Shown here one piece after another: positions 1-7,645 of a stretch of DNA of 11,572 nt. The stretch covers positions 1-11,572 of the forward strand of contig JAISCU010000069.1 in NCBI GenBank assembly GCA_031265345.1, read 5' to 3'. The position numbers were made by a program, and so were the translations under genes. Numbering within the stretch: position 1 is the first letter of the stretch; every line of letters begins with the position of its first letter. The notes beneath the pieces were generated by a model. The model did not search any database and was not told where the DNA came from. It saw nothing but the letters and a program-made list of their open reading frames with translations. The stretch is from Bifidobacteriaceae bacterium. GTDB lineage: Bacteria; Actinomycetota; Actinomycetes; Actinomycetales; WQXJ01.

Positions 1-3000
1 TGACCAAGAAGCAACGCGACCTCTACGAGGCGCTCGACGCCAAGCCCCCCGCCTGACGCCAGGCCGCCGCCGGCACGGCCGGCCGGCCATGTCACAACCC
101 GGTCGGGAAATCAGGTCGATTGTGACGGAGGCGCCGGATTGGCGAACGCTCAATCCGGGCGCGGCGCTCTGGCCGAGCTGGACCGTCAACTTGGCCGGAT
201 CTGCAGGACCCGCGCCGTCTACGTGGACAAATTGAGCCAGGTCGACCGTCCGCGCACCGCCGCCACGCTCCACCTGCGGCGCCGGGTCCGCGAAAGTCAG
301 CAAGTGCTGCCCGGCCGACTCCACCACCACGTCGACCCACAACCGCGACCTCTTCGCCGCCGGGTCGGAGGCGTCGCCCGTGTCGGACGCCCAGAACTCG
401 ATCCGGTCGGGCCCCGCGTGGTCGCGGTCGGCCCGGTAGCTTATGGCCCTGCCGCCTTCGACTGCCTCCACAGTGCCGTGGGCCGCCACCAGGTTGCCCG
501 GCGTGGCCGGGTCGAGCAGGTGGGCGCCGTCGCGTCCCCGCGCCACCGCCACGAACTCGTCCAGCACGATGACCACCTCCTGGCCCGCCATCGCCTTGAC
601 CGGCTCGGGATCGGGACGCAGGTACGGCGGGCGCGAGATCGGGGGCACCGTGATCGAACCGTAGGCCGTCGCTCCCTCGGCGTCCGCCGCGTTGTTGCGC
701 AGGCCGTAGAAGACGATCGTCGGCAATTCCTCCTGCAGGTGGACGGTGACCTCCGTCCGGCTCTTCAACGTCGCATGGGCCTCCGATGCCGGCGGCAGGA
801 ACAACTCCAGGTCGCCGGACGGCCCGGACGGGTTGTAGGCCCAACGCGCCACGTCGATGTCCACCGACGCCTTGTCGATGGTCTCCTGCGGCGGCGACAC
901 GATGTCCTTCGCCCGTGGCGGGGACACTCGGGCCGAGGGGTCGGCGGTCAAGTTGACCGCGGCCGAGTCGCGGCCGCCCGACGCGCCGCAGGCGTGGTAC
1001 ACCACCTGGTACTGGCCGGGCTCGTCCGGCAGGGTCACGATCAGACGGCCGCGGTCACGGTCCGCCTGGGCCGCGAGCGCGGGACTGGACAGCCCCAGCT
1101 CCTGGTCCTCGCAGAAGCGCGGCCCGGCCTGCCCGGACAGGTCGATGTCGTTGGCGAGCACCGGGATCTCGAGCACTTTCCCTGGCCGGGCGGCGGCCCG
1201 GTCGTCACGAGCCACCACGCCAGACTGGGCCGGGTCGCGCGCCGAGACGCCCACTGAGACCGAGGCTGTGGCCCGGTTCGCCGCCCAGTCCTCGACCGCG
1301 TAGGTGAAAGTGTCGGTGCCGGGCTGTTGGTCCGGCCCGGCCTTGTATTTGATGTAGTCGGGGCCGATCTCGGTGACGGTTCCGAACCGCGGCTGGGCGT
1401 CCAACCCCTGTTGCAGGGACACGCCGTCGCCGTCGAGGTCGATCCCGGTCAGCGGCACGGCGATCTTGACCTCCTCGCCTTGCGCCACCCTCGCCGTCAG
1501 GTCGGCGGGCTCGGGCGGCGCTTTGGAGCCGCCCGCCGACTGGTGCACTTCGACCGTGAAGGAGCCGAGCGCCGAACCTCCGGCCCCGTCCAGCACCGGC
1601 ACGGCGATCGACACCGGCTTGGGGCACGGCGACTCCGGCGCTTGGAAGCGCACCGAGCGCCCCGAGGCGTAGACCGTCCCGCAATCGGGGCCGGGCACTA
1701 TCGGCGTGGTCGTTGAGACCGTCAACTCGTCCCCATCCGGATCGATGGCCTGTTCCAGGACTGGGATGGTGACCACCCCTCCGGCCCTGACCTTCAGCGT
1801 CAACGGCGAAACCACCGGGTCCTGGTTCGCGCCCACGTCGGCGCGGACCACCCGGATCAGGCCGCGCGCGCTGGCACCTCCCGCCGAGACGGTGTAGGCG
1901 ATGCTCGTGGGGTCGGCGCCGCCCTGGTCGGAGATCTCGAGATACTGGTGGCCCACCGGCACCACCTGGAGACCGGCGTCCGGCGCCAACTCGAATCCGG
2001 CCAGCACCGGCACCTCGCCGCCTTCTGCGACGTCGTTGACCAGCGGATCGATCACGGCAGGCCTCCCGTGCCGGACGTAGACGGTGTCTTGGACCGCCAC
2101 CAACCTGGGCGCCCCGGCCTCCTTGACGTCGATCCGCACCGACGCCTTGGCGCTGTTCGACCCGGAGGAGACGGTCACGGGCACCAGGTAGGTGTTGGCC
2201 GCCGAAGCCCGGAACGTCAACGTGCCATCGCGGATGTGAGCCTCGGTCGTCGGGTCGGGACGCCCGTCCAGAGCGAAGACCGGAGGGCTCAGATGGGCCG
2301 TCCGCAACGAATCACGCAGGCCGACGGAGATGGCCTGGCCGACCAGTCCGTCCGCCTTGACCGGATCGACCGCGGGGACCAGCGTGCCGGGCTCGCGCAG
2401 GTCAACCGTCATCGTCGCCTGGGTGGCCGCGCCCAGCGAGTCGGCCACGGTCAGCACGACAGCGGCGTCACGCGGAGACCCGCCGTCGCCCTGGACCGTG
2501 ACCGCGCCGTCCGGGCGGAACGACAAACGCAGCGCCGGGTCCGCCGTGGTCGCCGCCGTCAGGCGCATCGGGTCGCCGTCCGGGTCGGTGAAGTCTCCCA
2601 GCGCCTGGTAGGTGGCAGGCGCGCCCAACTCGGCGGCCAGCCGCGATGGTTGGTCCGGGCCCACCGGCGCCTGGTTGGCGGAACCGGACACGGTGACGGC
2701 GACGGTGGCCGAGTCGGTTTGGCCGTTCGCGTCCGAGAGGGTGTAGGTGAAGTTGGCCGATGCCGCCCGCCCGGCAGGCGTGAACTGGACGGCCCGTCCT
2801 GCCAAGACAATTTCGGCGGCGCCCTGCGACGGGTCCAGTCCATCGATCCGCTCGATGCTCAAAGCCCCGCAACTGGTGGCCGAGTCGTTGCCGAGCACCG
2901 TCAGGACGACGCTCGCCCCCGGTCGCGCGCCGTATTCGTCGTCGTGCGCCTCCGGTTTGGCGGTCTTGTCGTCGCAATCGATCGCTTGGTCCTCCGACGA

Positions 3001-4128
3001 GCTGTTGTCCTGGTTCGCCTCGGCGCTCGCCTTCGGGTCGATCTGGTCCCAGTTCAGGGCGTCGCGGACCTGGTCGTCCCGTGTCGGCATCCAGACGCGA
3101 CCGTCCTGGACGTCGTTCAGGACCACGACCTGACGGTTGACCCGGAAGACCAGGCACGAGGCGTCCGAGACCGCCTTCAGGGACCGTCGCGCGGCCTCTT
3201 CCCCGCCGCAGACAGCCAGGTAGTTGTCGCCACCCTCGGGGGGCGCCGCCCAGGCCGCGTGGACGCAGTCGCCGATGCCGACCGGTTTGGCCGGACTCCC
3301 GGTGTTGCCCGTCGCCAGTTCGGTGATCTGGCCTTTGCCGTTCACCAGCAATAACGCTCCCGGCGCGGCCACCGCCACCGTTCCAGGGCCTGTGCCCGCT
3401 CCCGATCCGGCCACGGGTGCTTGCAGTTCGAGGGCGCTGCCGTAGCGGGACAAATCGACGGAGCCGCCCTCCCACGCCAGAGTGCCGCCCGCCAGAGCGT
3501 AGACCGCCTCGCCGATGGCTGTGACAGCGTCGAGGTGCCCCTCCGGCAACTCGATCCGGCCGAGTCCGGTCTGGCTGACCTGCCCCGATTCGAGCCGGGC
3601 TTTGACGATTGCCCCGTCCGGCCCGACCCCGAACACAGTCCCGTCCGGCACCATCACGACCCGGCTCCCGCCAATCGTCAAATCGGGCTTCTCGGCAGCG
3701 ATGTCGAGGCTGGCGAGGCCCTCGAACGGTCGCAGCCAAGCCTCATTCGCACCGACCACCAGAGCGGCGCCCCCGCCCACGGCGACACTGGCGGAGTCCG
3801 AACCGGGGCGCGAGGTCGGCTCGCCCAGTTTCAGGGCAGCGGGCTCGACGACCCGGAAGTGGGCCGCCTCGAGGATCGCCACGTCCGAGCCCGCCTGCGC
3901 CACGTCGAAGTCGCCGTCCTCCCGCGTGATCGTGAAACCGCCGGTCAGCTCTTCGATCGGGGCGTTGTAGCGGGCGACTTTACGCTGACCGTCCGCCAGG
4001 TTGGTGACCCAGACCGACGAGTCCGTCAATTCGACCGCCTCCACTTGGTAACCCGGCCTGGTGACGGCCAGCGCGACCATGACCGCCGGGACAGCCGCCC
4101 AGACCAGCCCTTTGATCCACCCGTTCAC
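1..4128 (-). CDS. Large membrane-anchored Ig-like repeat surface protein, 3' end truncated or running off the window
   Basis: The frame is open from GTG at 4128 to the left edge (about 1376 codons). A GAGGG ribosome site lies 6 nt before the GTG, and an alternative ATG is at 4080. Residues about 6-23 form one hydrophobic helix followed by VELTDSSVWVTN, a start typical of actinobacterial Ig-like domain surface proteins. Residues about 30-380 are an N-terminal domain rich in short beta strands, possibly propeller-like. From about 385 there are about ten Ig-like repeats of 90-105 residues with VLGNDS, DPDGDP, DPDGDE, DLDGDG, VLANDID and similar motifs. The tenth (from about 1277) stops after about 65 residues near TIDL, and beyond position about 100 codon use no longer looks coding. 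Related genes usually lie by a kinase gene and often precede MoxR and DUF58 genes; none of these follows here. Likely role: extracellular adhesion or wall scaffold (inference). Confidence 0.82.
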   Translation of the reverse strand, partial: MNGWIKGLVWAAVPAVMVALAVTRPGYQVEAVELTDSSVWVTNLADGQRKVARYNAPIEELTGGFTITREDGDFDVAQAGSDVAILEAAHFRVVEPAALKLGEPTSRPGSDSASVAVGGGAALVVGANEAWLRPFEGLASLDIAAEKPDLTIGGSRVVMVPDGTVFGVGPDGAIVKARLESGQVSQTGLGRIELPEGHLDAVTAIGEAVYALAGGTLAWEGGSVDLSRYGSALELQAPVAGSGAGTGPGTVAVAAPGALLLVNGKGQITELATGNTGSPAKPVGIGDCVHAAWAAPPEGGDNYLAVCGGEEAARRSLKAVSDASCLVFRVNRQVVVLNDVQDGRVWMPTRDDQVRDALNWDQIDPKASAEANQDNSSSEDQAIDCDDKTAKPEAHDDEYGARPGASVVLTVLGNDSATSCGALSIERIDGLDPSQGAAEIVLAGRAVQFTPAGRAASANFTYTLSDANGQTDSATVAVTVSGSANQAPVGPDQPSRLAAELGAPATYQALGDFTDPDGDPMRLTAATTADPALRLSFRPDGAVTVQGDGGSPRDAAVVLTVADSLGAATQATMTVDLREPGTLVPAVDPVKADGLVGQAISVGLRDSLRTAHLSPPVFALDGRPDPTTEAHIRDGTLTFRASAANTYLVPVTVSSGSNSAKASVRIDVKEAGAPRLVAVQDTVYVRHGRPAVIDPLVNDVAEGGEVPVLAGFELAPDAGLQVVPVGHQYLEISDQGGADPTSIAYTVSAGGASARGLIRVVRADVGANQDPVVSPLTLKVRAGGVVTIPVLEQAIDPDGDELTVSTTTPIVPGPDCGTVYASGRSVRFQAPESPCPKPVSIAVPVLDGAGGSALGSFTVEVHQSAGGSKAPPEPADLTARVAQGEEVKIAVPLTGIDLDGDGVSLQQGLDAQPRFGTVTEIGPDYIKYKAGPDQQPGTDTFTYAVEDWAANRATASVSVGVSARDPAQSGVVARDDRAAARPGKVLEIPVLANDIDLSGQAGPRFCEDQELGLSSPALAAQADRDRGRLIVTLPDEPGQYQVVYHACGASGGRDSAAVNLTADPSARVSPPRAKDIVSPPQETIDKASVDIDVARWAYNPSGPSGDLELFLPPASEAHATLKSRTEVTVHLQEELPTIVFYGLRNNAADAEGATAYGSITVPPISRPPYLRPDPEPVKAMAGQEVVIVLDEFVAVARGRDGAHLLDPATPGNLVAAHGTVEAVEGGRAISYRADRDHAGPDRIEFWASDTGDASDPAAKRSRLWVDVVVESAGQHLLTFADPAPQVERGGGARTVDLAQFVHVDGAGPADPAKLTVQLGQSAAPGLSVRQSGASVTIDLISRPGCDMAGRPCRRRPGVRRGAWRRAPRRGRVASWS
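3..56 (+). CDS. C-terminal tail of an unidentified gene, start outside the window
   Basis: Seventeen sense codons followed by TGA at 54-56 read TKKQRDLYEALDAKPPA. Sixteen of the seventeen codons end in G or C, whereas the opposite-strand frame over the same bases loses that bias. This makes a real + strand gene ending here more likely than continued coding of the large - strand gene. The tail is charged, probably helical, and too short to assign to a family. The gene would run towards the Ig-repeat gene, with the two ends meeting around positions 57-110. Confidence 0.45.
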   Translation, partial: TKKQRDLYEALDAKPPA

Positions 4129-4130
4129 TC

Positions 4131-5897
4131 TCAGCCCTCGCAAATCCGCAGTTCGTCGGGGCTGGTCTTCTCGTCCCGCACCAAGCGGACCTCGACGCAG
4201 ACGGGTCCGTCGCCGAATTCGCGGCGCGGCACGGCCAGGCGGACATCTCCGGTCAAGTGGGCCTTGTCCGGGGTCGCCAGCAGCGTCCAGTGGTACTGGT
4301 CGCCCTCAGCAGGCGACGGGTTCACCCAGGTGAAGAACGGATCGCCCAGCGAGTCCACTGTCACGGCGCCGCCCTCCAGCGCCGGCAGCGGATCGTCCAT
4401 CGCCAGCGTCGGCTCGGCGCCCGTCTCCGCACCCGGCTCCGGCGCGGCGTTCGCTTGGGGAGGCGGCGACTTCCCGAGCCACCAGGTCGCCACCGCCGCT
4501 GCCATCACCAGCACCGTCGCAACCGTGGTCGCGAGTCGTCTGGGAGGTCGCCGTCCCGGGGTGGACGATGCCGCCCGGCCGGGCCGCCGAGCACCAGTCG
4601 GTTTCCCAGGCGGTCGGCTCGCGCGCCCACGAGCTTGCGGGCCTCGGACGCTGGCGGGCGGAGCAGGAGGCGGGAGCGCTCCCCGTCGCGCTCGTGGCGA
4701 GGCCGTCGGCTCGGCGGTCGGCGGCCCCACGAGCGCCGACACCCCAGGCAACCCCTCCGGCGCAGGCGCGGGGACCGTCGGCGCGCCAGCCAGTTGAGCG
4801 GGCGTCGGCTCGAGGGCAGGCGGGGCCATGGGCGCCGCTACCGGCGTCGGCGCCGGAATCGGCGACAGCACGGCGGGCAGCCGAGTTGGTGAGCGCCCCA
4901 TAGGTCCTGACAGAGCGGACAGCCGAGCTGTCGGTTGGCCTGGCGACGGGACCACCGGCGCGGGCGCAGGGGCTGGGGCCGGAGCAGCCAGTTGATCAGG
5001 CGGCGAGACCATGGGCAGCGCGGCGGGCCCATGTGCGCAGGCGGGTAGCGGCTGGGTGGGCAGCGTGACCGCAGGCAGCGCGATCGGCGCTGGAACCGCC
5101 GACAACGGGTCGGTTGGCGAGGCCGCCGGATCGGCCGACGCGGGGACCACGGGCAGTCCCACAGGCGCGGACTTCTCCGGGACCTTGCCGGGCGGCGATG
5201 GCAGAGCGACTCCGGCCAGCGCCGCCGTCAGCGCTGCGGACAACTCGGCCATGGTCTGATACCGGTCAGTTGGCCGCGGGGCCAGACCGACAGCCAGGAC
5301 CTGAGCCAGTCCCCTCGGCGCGGCGTTCCCGACCATCGCCCGGACCAGCGCCGCCAACGAGTAGACATCGATTGCCGGGCTGGCGGCAACGTCTCCGGCC
5401 GCGCATTCGGGCGCCGCCCAATCGAGCTGTTCGGGTACGGGACTGTACGGAGCAGCGGCTTCCACCGCGCCGTCGAAGCCGACCAGCACAGGGCCGCAGG
5501 CCGCCAGGACCACATGGGATGGCCGGAGGCCGCCGTGGACGATCCCTCGGGCATGGATCGAACCGAGGATCTTGGCCACGGCCAGGCCGATCCGGACGGC
5601 TGGCCGCCACGGCATCCGCTCCACCCGTGCGATAGCGACGCCTTCGGCGTATTCCGTCACCAAGGCTGCCAACCCGTCGCCGAGCGTGTGATGACCGACC
5701 AGGCGGGCCATACCGGCGGCATCGTCCAACTGACGCAGGATGGCGGCCTCGTGTTCGGCCTCGGCGCTCGGCCTGAGCCGCACCAGCCGCAGGGCACCGA
5801 TGGCGGAATCGTGCGCCCGGAAGACGCCGTCCGCCACCCGCTCCCCATCGATCAACCCCGGCAGAGACGGCATCGACGTCAGTTGCGCTCCTGCCAC
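4131..5897 (-). CDS. Membrane-anchored serine/threonine kinase-like protein, probable pseudokinase
   Basis: 588 residues. The GTG at 5897 is chosen because GGAGGGAGGA lies about 6 nt upstream; a TTG ten codons earlier lacks this. Residues 1-235 resemble a Hanks-type kinase: HGGLRPSHV at 121-129 stands where HRDLKPxN is expected, GFDG at 140-143 where DFG is expected, APE at 162-164, DVYS at 177-180, and DRYQTMAEL near 211. The catalytic Asp of HRD and the metal-binding DFG are therefore altered, and the usual ATP-binding Lys is not obvious (VRLRP). Residues about 240-445 are a Pro/Ala-rich linker (PAPAPAPAP) ending in Arg-rich sequence. One membrane helix lies at about 455-475, followed by about 113 outside residues with a beta-rich, FN3-like look (FFTWVNPSP). 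It stops two bases before the Ig-repeat gene, so the two are probably co-transcribed. Likely role: signal-sensing scaffold for the cell envelope (inference). Confidence 0.82.
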   Translation of the reverse strand: MAGAQLTSMPSLPGLIDGERVADGVFRAHDSAIGALRLVRLRPSAEAEHEAAILRQLDDAAGMARLVGHHTLGDGLAALVTEYAEGVAIARVERMPWRPAVRIGLAVAKILGSIHARGIVHGGLRPSHVVLAACGPVLVGFDGAVEAAAPYSPVPEQLDWAAPECAAGDVAASPAIDVYSLAALVRAMVGNAAPRGLAQVLAVGLAPRPTDRYQTMAELSAALTAALAGVALPSPPGKVPEKSAPVGLPVVPASADPAASPTDPLSAVPAPIALPAVTLPTQPLPACAHGPAALPMVSPPDQLAAPAPAPAPAPVVPSPGQPTARLSALSGPMGRSPTRLPAVLSPIPAPTPVAAPMAPPALEPTPAQLAGAPTVPAPAPEGLPGVSALVGPPTAEPTASPRARRGALPPPAPPASVRGPQARGRASRPPGKPTGARRPGRAASSTPGRRPPRRLATTVATVLVMAAAVATWWLGKSPPPQANAAPEPGAETGAEPTLAMDDPLPALEGGAVTVDSLGDPFFTWVNPSPAEGDQYHWTLLATPDKAHLTGDVRLAVPRREFGDGPVCVEVRLVRDEKTSPDELRICEG

Positions 5898-5926
5898 ACC
5901 CGGTCCTCCCTCCAGCCAGAGCCTCA

Positions 5927-5932
5927 AGGCTA
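5927..5932 (-). promoter_or_regulatory. Candidate -10 box (TAGCCT) for the kinase-like/Ig-repeat operon
   Basis: TAGCCT fits the actinobacterial TANNNT -10 pattern and lies 29 nt before the GTG at 5897. It would give a leader of about 20-25 nt carrying the strong GGAGG site. No good -35 box is seen. It sits in the 87-bp gap after ahcY, which also holds an A-rich stretch at 5961-5970 and a DnaA-box match. Confidence 0.3.
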
Positions 5933-5972
5933 GAGCGCCCGGACGGCGCGGCGGGGCCAGAAAAGAAATGCC

Positions 5973-5981
5973 TGTGGATAA
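5973..5981 (-). promoter_or_regulatory. Perfect DnaA-box match (TTATCCACA on -)
   Basis: TGTGGATAA on + is the complement of TTATCCACA, the classic DnaA box. It lies 3 nt beyond the ahcY stop in the gap before the kinase-like gene. An AT-rich nonamer is rare by chance in DNA this GC-rich, but a single box does not make an origin. It might titrate DnaA or modulate transcription. Confidence 0.35.
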
Positions 5982-5984
5982 ACC

Positions 5985-7481
5985 TCAGTAGCGGTAATAA
6001 TCCGGCTTGTAGGGACCTTCCACCGGGACGCCCAGGTAGTCGGCCTGCGCGGGGGTCAACTCGGTCAGCGCCACACCCAACGCCGCCAAATGGAGCCGGG
6101 CGACCTTCTCGTCCAATGCCTTCGGCAGCCGGTGGATGCCGGGCGGATACTGGCCCGGCGATGCCTGCCACAGTTCCAGCTGCGCCAGAACTTGATTGGC
6201 GAACGAGCAGGACATCACGAAGCTGGGGTGGCCGGTGGCGTTGCCGAGGTTGAGCAGGCGGCCCTCGGACAGCACCAGCACGCTGTGGCCGTCGGCGAAG
6301 ACCCACTCGTCGACCTGGTCCTTCACCCGCCGGCGCGTCACCCCTGGAAACGCCGCCAATCCCGCCATGTCGATCTCATTGTCGAAGTGCCCGATGTTCC
6401 CGACCACTGCTTTGTCCTTCATGGCCGCCATGTGTGCGGCGGTGATAACACCGCAGTCGCCGGTGGCTGTGACGAAGAAATCGCCCTCGCCCACCACCGA
6501 CTCCAGGCGGGCCACCTGGAATCCGTCCATCGCGGCCTGCAGCGCGCAGATCGGATCGATCTCGGTCACAATGACGCGCGCGCCCTGGCCCCGCAAGGCC
6601 TGCGCGGCGCCCTTGCCCACATCGCCGTACCCGGCCACCACGGCCACTTTGCCGCCGATCAGGATGTCCGTCGCGCGGTCCAGGCCGTCCGGCAGGGAAT
6701 GCCGGATCCCGTAGATGTTGTCGAATTTCGACTTGGTCACCGAGTCGTTGACGTCGATGACGGCGAAACCCAACCGGTCGGCATCGTACAAGGCTGTCAA
6801 CCGATGCACGCCGGTGGTGGTCTCCTCGCTCGCGCCCTTCAACGATGCCGCCATCCGCGTCCACAGCCCCGGCGACTGAGCCGCCACACGCGACAAGAGC
6901 GCCTGGACTACGCGACCCTCGGCGGTTCCGACCAAAGCTTGGTAGGAGGGGGAGGCGTCTCCCAGGCCCTCGAACTCGGACCCGGCCGCCAAGAGCGTCG
7001 ACGCGTCAGCGCCATCGTCCACGATCAAGTCCGGGCCAACCACGGTGTCAGCCCCCGTGCCGGGCCAGGCCAACGCCTGCCAGGTGCACCACCAGTAGGC
7101 GTCCAGCGACTCGCCCTTCCAAGCGAAGACGGCCGGGCCCTGGGGATCATCGACGCTCCCACCAGGCCCCACCACGACGGCCGCCGCCGCCTCGTCCTGG
7201 GTCGAGAAGATGTTGCAGGAGGCCCAACGCACCCGGGCGCCCAGGGCCTGAAGCGTCTCGATCAGGACGGCCGTCTGGACGGTCATGTGGAGCGACCCGG
7301 TGATCCGGGCGCCGGCCATCGGCGAAGACGGCCCGAACTCCCGGCGCAAAGCCATCAGCCCAGGCATCTGCTGCTCGGCCAGACGGAGCTGGTCACGACC
7401 CGCCGCGGCCAGCGCAAGGTCGCGGACGGCGTAGCGGCCAGGGCGGTGATCGATCTGGGGCGGCACCGGAGCGGCAATCAT
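5985..7481 (-). CDS. ahcY: S-adenosylhomocysteinase
   Basis: Cytosolic NAD-dependent enzyme that reversibly splits S-adenosylhomocysteine into adenosine and homocysteine, relieving product inhibition of methyltransferases. 498 residues. Visible motifs: [17 protein letters not shown] (61-77), [13 protein letters not shown] (89-101), DDG (155-157), EETTTGV (219-225), [11 protein letters not shown] (245-255; Lys250, Asp254 and Asn255 match human Lys186, Asp190 and Asn191), the NAD motif GYGDVGKG (284-291), GNIGHFD (361-367) and the C-terminal KPDYYRY with the conserved Lys and Tyr. The actinobacterial-type insert around 100-215 explains the length. ATG 7481 is chosen over a start 52 codons upstream because GGAGG lies 7 nt before it and it overlaps the previous stop as ATGA. 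Odd point: Glu97 stands where the human enzyme has His55. Confidence 0.97.
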   Translation of the reverse strand: MIAAPVPPQIDHRPGRYAVRDLALAAAGRDQLRLAEQQMPGLMALRREFGPSSPMAGARITGSLHMTVQTAVLIETLQALGARVRWASCNIFSTQDEAAAAVVVGPGGSVDDPQGPAVFAWKGESLDAYWWCTWQALAWPGTGADTVVGPDLIVDDGADASTLLAAGSEFEGLGDASPSYQALVGTAEGRVVQALLSRVAAQSPGLWTRMAASLKGASEETTTGVHRLTALYDADRLGFAVIDVNDSVTKSKFDNIYGIRHSLPDGLDRATDILIGGKVAVVAGYGDVGKGAAQALRGQGARVIVTEIDPICALQAAMDGFQVARLESVVGEGDFFVTATGDCGVITAAHMAAMKDKAVVGNIGHFDNEIDMAGLAAFPGVTRRRVKDQVDEWVFADGHSVLVLSEGRLLNLGNATGHPSFVMSCSFANQVLAQLELWQASPGQYPPGIHRLPKALDEKVARLHLAALGVALTELTPAQADYLGVPVEGPYKPDYYRY

Positions 7482-7645
7482 GGCAGGTCCTCCACGCTGA
7501 CGGCCCGGCCAGCCAGCATCGACGGGATGTCGTCGCGGACCGGATAGGCCTGGCTGCACGCGCGGCACACCAGGTAACCCGGATGGTCGAACAACTTCCC
7601 CCGGCACACGGGACAACGCAGGGCTTGGCGCACCCATTCGTGCAT
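7478..7645 (-). CDS. Trm112-like zinc-ribbon protein
   Basis: 55 residues, the usual size of the bacterial Trm112 family (formerly UPF0434/YcaR). Cys11, Cys14, Cys27 and Cys30 (CPVC and CRAC) form a zinc ribbon around [11 protein letters not shown], followed by the family ending [11 protein letters not shown] (34-44). Trm112 proteins are known activating partners of S-adenosylmethionine-dependent methyltransferases in eukaryotes and archaea; the bacterial role is less settled. ATG 7645 overlaps the phosphomannomutase stop (TGATG), and its own stop overlaps the ahcY start (ATGA), so the three genes are translationally coupled. Sitting beside SahH, which clears the methyltransferase by-product, fits a methylation-related role. 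Confidence 0.9.
   Translation of the reverse strand: MHEWVRQALRCPVCRGKLFDHPGYLVCRACSQAYPVRDDIPSMLAGRAVSVEDLP

Noticed and set aside
61..90. GGCCGG-rich palindromes as a terminator
   Set aside because: There is no clear single stem and no T-run; in DNA this GC-rich such palindromes are expected by chance.
1948..3354. Long + strand reading frame opposite the Ig-repeat gene
   Set aside because: It is an Arg/Gly/Val-rich antisense shadow. The - strand frame has strong codon bias and clear Ig motifs over the same bases.
3421..4797. Long + strand frame opposite the Ig-repeat and kinase-like genes
   Set aside because: It spans the junction of two well-supported - strand genes and shows no domain or ribosome site.
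4266..6306. Other - strand frames across the kinase-like gene, including one from 6306
   Set aside because: They overlap the kinase-like gene or ahcY in other frames and contain only low-complexity Arg/Gly sequence.
6090..7547. 485-codon + strand frame opposite ahcY
   Set aside because: Antisense to an almost fully conserved SahH; a product of high GC content.
7482..7637. 52-codon N-terminal extension of SahH
   Set aside because: It overlaps the Trm112-like gene, has no SahH-like sequence, and the internal ATG has GGAGG and the ATGA overlap.
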